A DNA stretch of 10,869 bases from Candidatus Omnitrophota bacterium (GTDB lineage Bacteria > Hinthialibacterota > Hinthialibacteria > Hinthialibacterales > JAKPRU01), in assembly GCA_029557025.1 (NCBI GenBank), contig JAKPRU010000955.1, positions 1 through 10,869 on the forward strand, read 5' to 3'. A program made the translations under genes and the position numbers. Each line of letters starts with the position of its first letter. Position 1 is the stretch's first letter. This document shows, piece by piece, positions 7,363 through 10,869 of the stretch. Below the pieces are notes generated by a model. It was not told where the DNA came from and did no database searches. It saw only the letters and a program-made list of their open reading frames with translations.

Positions 7363-7932
7363 ATGAATTCCACTCTGCTTCGCAGGTTCGCCCACAGGGT
7401 TTCATCTACTATCGGATTACTCTTTCTGTGGAGTACGGTTGCCTTTTCGGAACCCTACCTCCAGGTTTCCGTGGATGAGATCGGATCGGCCTCGCCCATC
7501 CGCGCGCTGGCTGTCATGCCGGTACGTCTGGCAACAGCGGCCTATAATGCGGTCCCCGAGAGCCTGCACAAGGACGCTCTGAAAGAGGGATTCGACCTGA
7601 AAGAAATCTCCCAGAAAATCGAGAAACTCCAGGTTGGGCAATCCACAACCTTTGAACAGCAAGGCATTACGGTCAAAGCCTCCAAGCTCGAGCGGGAACC
7701 GGAGGAACCAAAGCAGTCCAGCTATCTGGTGGTGAAGATTGACAAGACGGAGATCGCCTGTCCTTTGGCCATTACAACCGGTGCAGTCAAGATTCTGACC
7801 TTCGTGTTTAAAGACCTTCAACCCGTGGCGAAACAATTGGAGGTGGCGATTAACGAAGCTAAAAACGTACCACCAAGCCGCTTGTTGTGGTGTACGGACC
7901 AGGAACGAACGCTGGAAGTCAGCTTGAAATGA
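7363..7932 (+). CDS. Secreted protein of unknown function
   Basis: I do not recognise a family. From ATG 7363 the protein has 189 residues and starts with a plausible Sec signal peptide: MNSTLLRRFAHRVSS (basic), TIGLLFLWSTVAF (hydrophobic), with likely cleavage near AFS-EP. The mature part has a helical region including LHKDALKEGFDLKEISQKIEKL and ends with a mixed strand-helix segment containing two cysteines (in TEIACPLA and LLWCTDQ) that could pair in an oxidising compartment. A GGAG site lies 9 nt before ATG 7363. The alternative in-frame ATG 7300 has a better-looking AAAGGA site at 7 nt and would give 210 residues, but it puts about 36 residues before the hydrophobic core, long for a signal peptide; it would suit a membrane-anchored form. 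It is the first gene of the plus-strand group, upstream of murB. Confidence 0.7.
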   Translation: MNSTLLRRFAHRVSSTIGLLFLWSTVAFSEPYLQVSVDEIGSASPIRALAVMPVRLATAAYNAVPESLHKDALKEGFDLKEISQKIEKLQVGQSTTFEQQGITVKASKLEREPEEPKQSSYLVVKIDKTEIACPLAITTGAVKILTFVFKDLQPVAKQLEVAINEAKNVPPSRLLWCTDQERTLEVSLK

Positions 7933-7960
7933 CGGGACTTTTACCGGCGGGGAGGGATTC

Positions 7961-7983
7961 TTCCCCCCGAAGTTCGGGGGGAA
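7961..7983. repeat. Perfect 11-bp inverted repeat (GC palindrome)
   Basis: TTCCCCCCGAA, one central G, then TTCGGGGGGAA form a 23-bp palindrome 28 bp after the secreted-protein stop. No T-run follows on either strand, so a simple intrinsic terminator is unlikely. It looks like a REP- or MITE-type palindromic unit. Confidence 0.7.
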
Positions 7984-8000
7984 TACAAGGGGGATTGCGT

Positions 8001-8043
8001 CCGGGATTGCAGGATTTCGGCCGGGTTTCGCGCCAAATCCCGG
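8001..8043. repeat. Inverted repeat, 8-bp arms with an inner stem
   Basis: CCGGGATT (8001-8008) is the reverse complement of AATCCCGG (8036-8043). An alternative inner pairing, GGATTTCGGC with GCCAAATCC, is nearly complete. This is the middle of three stem-loops in the murB upstream region. Confidence 0.5.
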
Positions 8044-8076
8044 GTTCGGCTTTCCGGCTAGTCAACCCCCACCGGA

Positions 8077-8099
8077 CCTCCTCCGATCTTCGGGGGAGG
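8077..8099. repeat. Third stem-loop before murB
   Basis: CCTCCTCCGA (8077-8086) pairs with TTCGGGGGAGG-type sequence (8090-8099), 10 bp with one G-T wobble and a 3-nt loop. Its CCGA/TTCGGGGG core resembles the palindrome at 7961-7983, which suggests related units. Confidence 0.5.
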
Positions 8100-8123
8100 G
8101 GTACGAGCGTTGATTCTCTCAAA

Positions 8124-9044
8124 ATGACCCTTCTCTCCGATCTTCGCGCAATCCCCGGTCTGGTCGTTCGCCCCCAGGCGCACCTGTCGGGATATACTAC
8201 CTTTCGTATCGGGGGACCGGCTGAAATCCTGGCAGAAGCAAACAGCGAACATTCCCTGTTGCAAGTGGTCGAGTATTGCCGAAAAAAGGGATCTCCATGC
8301 CGGTTTATGGGAGGAGGCAGCAATCTGTTGGTCGCTGATGAGGGACTGGCGGGAGTAGTTCTGCTGAACAAGGTCCGTTTTGTGGAATGGAAAGAACCCT
8401 GCTCTGTCCGAGTAAGCGGAGGATTCCCGCTGGATGAGTTTGTCTCGCTTTTGGCTGAAAGTGGCTGGGCGGGACTGGATTTTGCCGCGGGAATTCCCGG
8501 CACCGTGGGTGGAGGATTGGCCGGCGGTGCGGGAGCATACGGCAATCTGCTGGGGGATTTTCTGGAATCAGCGCGCATTCTGGACGTTCATGGAAACATC
8601 CGAGAAACGGCACCCTCCGCGTTGGGCATCGGATACCGCGAAAGCAAAACAAGAGATCGTGGCGACCTGATCCTCGACGCAACGTTTCATCGTCTTCAGC
8701 CCGCTCCTCGGGAGCAGATTCAGGTGAGAATCCGGGAAATCAAATCCGAACGCGCCTCCAAACACCCAGGCTCGGACCTTCCGAGCGCAGGGTCTTTTTT
8801 CAAGAACCTGCCCCCATCCGAACCGGGAGGAAAGAGAATCCCGGCAGGGAGACTGCTCGACGAAGTTGGGGCAAAGGGCTTGCGTGTGGGCGATGCGGAA
8901 GTGTTTGAAAAACACGCCAACATTATCGTCAATCGCGGAAAGGCCACCGCGCGGGATGTCAATAATCTCGCCGATGAAATGTCAAAGCGGGTATATGATT
9001 GCTATGGCATTCAGCTGAATCGTGAGGTTCTTTATTGGTCATAG
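8124..9044 (+). CDS. murB: UDP-N-acetylenolpyruvoylglucosamine reductase
   Basis: FAD- and NADPH-dependent cytoplasmic enzyme that reduces UDP-GlcNAc-enolpyruvate to UDP-MurNAc, the second committed step of peptidoglycan synthesis. From ATG 8124 it has 306 residues, right for the shorter type II MurB. FAD-binding landmarks are YTTFRIGGPAE (24-34), MGGGSNLLV (62-70) and DFAAGIPGTVGGGLAGGAGAYG (119-140). The substrate and catalytic region has GYRES (170-174, Arg172), HPGSDLPSAGSFFKN (214-228, with Ser224 the expected proton donor) and AGRLLDEVGAKGLRVGDAEVFEKHANIIVN (241-270, Glu262 the expected catalytic acid). ATG 8124 is chosen because MTLLSDLRAIPGL is a normal MurB N-terminus; the frame stays open up to 7887 through the palindromic region, giving about 79 non-MurB residues. 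No Shine-Dalgarno lies close to 8124. Confidence 0.96.
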   Translation: MTLLSDLRAIPGLVVRPQAHLSGYTTFRIGGPAEILAEANSEHSLLQVVEYCRKKGSPCRFMGGGSNLLVADEGLAGVVLLNKVRFVEWKEPCSVRVSGGFPLDEFVSLLAESGWAGLDFAAGIPGTVGGGLAGGAGAYGNLLGDFLESARILDVHGNIRETAPSALGIGYRESKTRDRGDLILDATFHRLQPAPREQIQVRIREIKSERASKHPGSDLPSAGSFFKNLPPSEPGGKRIPAGRLLDEVGAKGLRVGDAEVFEKHANIIVNRGKATARDVNNLADEMSKRVYDCYGIQLNREVLYWS

Positions 9045-9049
9045 GAGGG
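9043..9049 (+). promoter_or_regulatory. Ribosome binding site of engB
   Basis: AGGAGGG overlaps the murB TAG and lies 6 nt before ATG 9056. It decides this start over the in-frame TTG at 9035 and suggests coupling with murB translation. Confidence 0.75.
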
Positions 9050-9055
9050 ACGGAT

Positions 9056-9685
9056 ATGGACAAAAAAACCCCCACTGTCGTTTCGGCAAAGTTCCTGACC
9101 AGCGCCGCCGCAATCAATCAATCCCCGAACCATGACCTGTTGGAAATCGCGATAACCGGACGGTCCAATGTCGGCAAATCCAGTTTAATCAATGCGTTGT
9201 GTAACATCAAAAATCTGGCCAAAACCTCCAAAACTCCGGGGAAAACTCGCTTAATCAACTTTTTCGAGATCAAGGTTCGCAACCCGGATTTTACGTTCTG
9301 CCTGGTTGACCTGCCGGGTTACGGGTACGCTCGTGTCAGCAAGACGGAACAGGAACGCTGGGGCAAGACCATCGAGTCTTTCCTGCTGAAACGGCGAAAT
9401 CTGGTTGCGGTGGGACAGCTGATCGATACCCGACATCCTCCCACACCGTTAGATTACCAGATGCGCGAATGGCTGGTGCATAGTTCCCGCCCGGTGATCA
9501 CCGTATTAACCAAAGCCGACAAGGTAAGTCGCCTCGCAGGAGAGAACATGCGCCGCACAGTGGCGGTAGAACTGCTCTCGCCGCACGATCCCGCGCCGGT
9601 GCTGTTTTCCTCCGTCAATCGGCAGGGTGTCGGTGAGCTGCTTGAAATCATCGCCGGATTCGTGATTCCTGCCGAATCCGACTGA
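9056..9685 (+). CDS. engB: Ribosome-biogenesis GTP-binding protein EngB (YsxC/YihA)
   Basis: TRAFAC-class GTPase of 209 residues, the standard EngB length, acting in late assembly of the 50S ribosomal subunit. All nucleotide motifs are visible: G1 GRSNVGKSS (35-43), G2 region KTPGKTR (59-65), G3 DLPGYG (85-90), G4 TKAD (152-155) and a G5-like SSV (185-187). The PGKTR and DLPGYGYARV segments are hallmark EngB sequences that separate it from Era and EngA. It has a short N-terminal extension with VVSAKFLTSAA, also typical. It lies 11 bp after murB in the same direction with a strong ribosome site, so the two are very probably co-transcribed. A 160-bp structured gap separates it from secA. Confidence 0.96.
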   Translation: MDKKTPTVVSAKFLTSAAAINQSPNHDLLEIAITGRSNVGKSSLINALCNIKNLAKTSKTPGKTRLINFFEIKVRNPDFTFCLVDLPGYGYARVSKTEQERWGKTIESFLLKRRNLVAVGQLIDTRHPPTPLDYQMREWLVHSSRPVITVLTKADKVSRLAGENMRRTVAVELLSPHDPAPVLFSSVNRQGVGELLEIIAGFVIPAESD

Positions 9686-9705
9686 AAGGCCTGTTGTGAG
9701 GAGAG

Positions 9706-9759
9706 ATGCGTGTTGATAAAGTAAAGGCGGGTCTGTGCCCCGATGATTTCCCTTCTTAA
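9706..9759 (+). CDS. Possible 17-residue leader peptide before secA
   Basis: ATG 9706 opens a short frame (MRVDKVKAGLCPDDFPS) ending at TAA 9757-9759. GAGGAG lies just upstream (9698-9703), although the 2-nt spacing is shorter than ideal. The last part covers one arm (9736-9744) of the pairings described for the secA leader, and the stop lies in the loop of the first hairpin. The layout is that of an attenuation leader peptide, but the ORF is short enough to be chance. It has no recognisable SecM-like arrest sequence. Confidence 0.3.
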   Translation: MRVDKVKAGLCPDDFPS

Positions 9760-9795
9760 AATGGGGCAGGAGAGGATCGGGCTGATAAGCCCGAT
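9736..9795 (+). promoter_or_regulatory. Structured leader upstream of secA with alternative hairpins
   Basis: Hairpin 1: TGCCCC (9736-9741) pairs with GGGGCA (9763-9768). Hairpin 2: ATCGGGCT (9776-9783), loop GATA, AGCCCGAT (9788-9795), a perfect 8-bp stem. CCCGAT at 9739-9744 can instead pair with ATCGGG at 9776-9781, which would break both. No U-run follows hairpin 2, so any control would more likely act on translation or RNA stability than as a classic terminator. Confidence 0.4.
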
Positions 9796-9845
9796 AGAAT
9801 GAATCCGTTATGAACGAGTTCGCCGGTATAACTGGAATATAAGCC

Positions 9846-10869
9846 ATGCCTCTGATATCGACCATACTTCGCAAAATCTTCGGGACCAAGCAGGAACGGG
9901 ACATGCGTCGCTACGCCCCCATGGTGGCGGAGATCAACACACGCGAAGCCGATTACCAAAAAATGACCGATGCGGAATTGCGCGAGATGACCGACAAGTT
10001 TCGCGCAAGCCTCCAGCAGGGAGAAGAACTGAGAGAGATTTTGCCGGATGCGTTTGCCGTGGTGCGCGAGACAGCGAAACGGCAGTTGAATATGCGTCAT
10101 TTCGATGTCCAACTCGTAGGGGGCATGGTGCTGTTCGAGGGAAAAATCGCCGAAATGGCAACTGGCGAGGGTAAGACCCTGGTCGCAACCTTGCCCGCCT
10201 ACCTGCGTGCCCTTGAAGGCAAGGGCGTCCATATTGTCACTGTGAATGATTACCTAGCCCGACGTGACCGGGAGTGGATGGGCCCGATCTACGAGGCGCT
10301 CGGCCTCACCGTGGGGGTCATCCAGCACGACATGAGTTTCGACGAACGTCAGGCAGCCTACGCCTGCGACATCACTTACGGAACCAACAACGAGCTCGGA
10401 TTCGATTACCTGCGCGACAATATGGCCATGCACAAATCGCATTGTGTCCAGCGCGAGCTGTATTACGGAATTGTCGATGAAGTAGACAGTATCCTGATCG
10501 ACGAGGCCCGGACTCCACTGATTATCTCAGGTCCTTCCGAAGAATCCACTACCTTGTATGAGAAGGTGGATCGCGCCGTGCGCCGCCTCCAGCGTGATAT
10601 CGACTATACGGTGGATGAAAAAGAGCGCACGGTAATGCTGACAGAGGATGGGCTTGTCCGGGTTCAGGACTTCATGGGGATGAACATGTTCGATGAGGAG
10701 AACCTCACGCTTCCTCATCATGTCAAACAAGCCTTGGTCGCGCATAGTCTGTACCACCGGGATCAGGAATACATTGTCAAGGATGGCGAGGTGATTATCG
10801 TCGATGAGTTCACCGGCCGCCTCATGCCCGAACGACGGTACAGCGATGGCCTCCACCAGGCCCTGGAAG
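9846..10869 (+). CDS. secA: Preprotein translocase ATPase SecA, N-terminal 341 residues (runs off the window)
   Basis: Motor ATPase of the Sec pathway, which pushes unfolded preproteins through SecYEG. The frame runs from ATG 9846 to the window end without a stop. Landmarks are the N-terminal [15 protein letters not shown] (17-31), the [15 protein letters not shown] [15 protein letters not shown] (65-79), [12 protein letters not shown] (83-94), Walker A MATGEGKT (104-111), [13 protein letters not shown] (129-141), [16 protein letters not shown] (178-193), the DEAD-like [20 protein letters not shown] (211-230) and [21 protein letters not shown] (321-341), which begins the region after the preprotein cross-linking insertion. 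There is no strong Shine-Dalgarno at 9846; an 11-codon frame, ATG 9810 to TAA 9842, ends 3 nt before it, so coupling is possible. The C-terminal zinc-binding tail and second ATPase domain are outside the window. Confidence 0.97.
   Translation, partial: MPLISTILRKIFGTKQERDMRRYAPMVAEINTREADYQKMTDAELREMTDKFRASLQQGEELREILPDAFAVVRETAKRQLNMRHFDVQLVGGMVLFEGKIAEMATGEGKTLVATLPAYLRALEGKGVHIVTVNDYLARRDREWMGPIYEALGLTVGVIQHDMSFDERQAAYACDITYGTNNELGFDYLRDNMAMHKSHCVQRELYYGIVDEVDSILIDEARTPLIISGPSEESTTLYEKVDRAVRRLQRDIDYTVDEKERTVMLTEDGLVRVQDFMGMNMFDEENLTLPHHVKQALVAHSLYHRDQEYIVKDGEVIIVDEFTGRLMPERRYSDGLHQALE

Noticed and set aside
7933..8123. Intrinsic terminator after the secreted-protein gene
   Set aside because: The strong palindrome at 7961-7983 is not followed by a T-run on either strand.
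7887..8123. MurB with a 79-residue N-terminal extension
   Set aside because: The extension is the palindromic intergenic region read through, partly overlapping the upstream gene, and unlike any MurB N-terminus.
7919..8682. Minus-strand frames over murB
   Set aside because: Shadows of murB, Pro/Arg-rich, with no motifs.
9506..10232. Minus-strand frames across the engB end and the secA start
   Set aside because: They are antisense to two certain genes and look like codon-bias shadows.
1..10869. CRISPR array, tRNA/rRNA, transposase or defence system
   Set aside because: No regularly spaced repeats, cloverleaf sequences, transposase motifs or defence-protein motifs were seen on reading both strands.

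Overview
The window comes from a bacterial chromosome of moderate G+C content and holds mostly housekeeping and cell-envelope genes. The LL-diaminopimelate aminotransferase (DapL) route, meso-DAP decarboxylase (LysA), MurB and SecA point to a bacterium with DAP-type peptidoglycan. A GH95-like secreted glycosidase and a motility-accessory-factor (MAF/DUF115)-like protein would suit a diderm, possibly one of the uncultured or environmental phyla. The lineage cannot be fixed from the sequence, and I make no firm taxonomic call.

Left and middle (1-7198), all minus strand. Reading with transcription from a probable sigma70 promoter at 7234-7206, the order is: an unrecognised 458-residue protein; a short gap with a hairpin and U-rich tail; lysA; a 118-residue cupin; dapL; a secreted GH95-like glycosidase; and the first 169 codons of a MAF/DUF115-like protein that leaves the window at base 1. 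From lysA onward the spacing is tight: 4 bp lysA-cupin, 43 bp cupin-dapL, GTG/TGA contact or 14 bp dapL-glycosidase, and 23 bp to the MAF-like gene. This looks like one operon. DapL makes LL-DAP from tetrahydrodipicolinate and LysA turns meso-DAP into lysine. The cupin and the glycosidase are unexplained passengers.

Right (7252-10869), all plus strand. A divergent promoter drives a secreted protein of unknown function. An intergenic stretch rich in GC palindromes follows, then murB, engB (11 bp after murB, strong ribosome binding site), a 160-bp structured leader with a possible 17-codon peptide, and secA, whose first 341 codons are present. MurB acts in UDP-MurNAc synthesis, EngB is a ribosome-assembly GTPase, and SecA is the protein-export motor.

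I found no CRISPR array, tRNA, rRNA, transposase, toxin-antitoxin pair or recognisable defence system. The most interesting non-coding signals are the secA leader (small ORF plus mutually exclusive hairpins), the palindromic element before murB, and the small ORF/hairpin before lysA.
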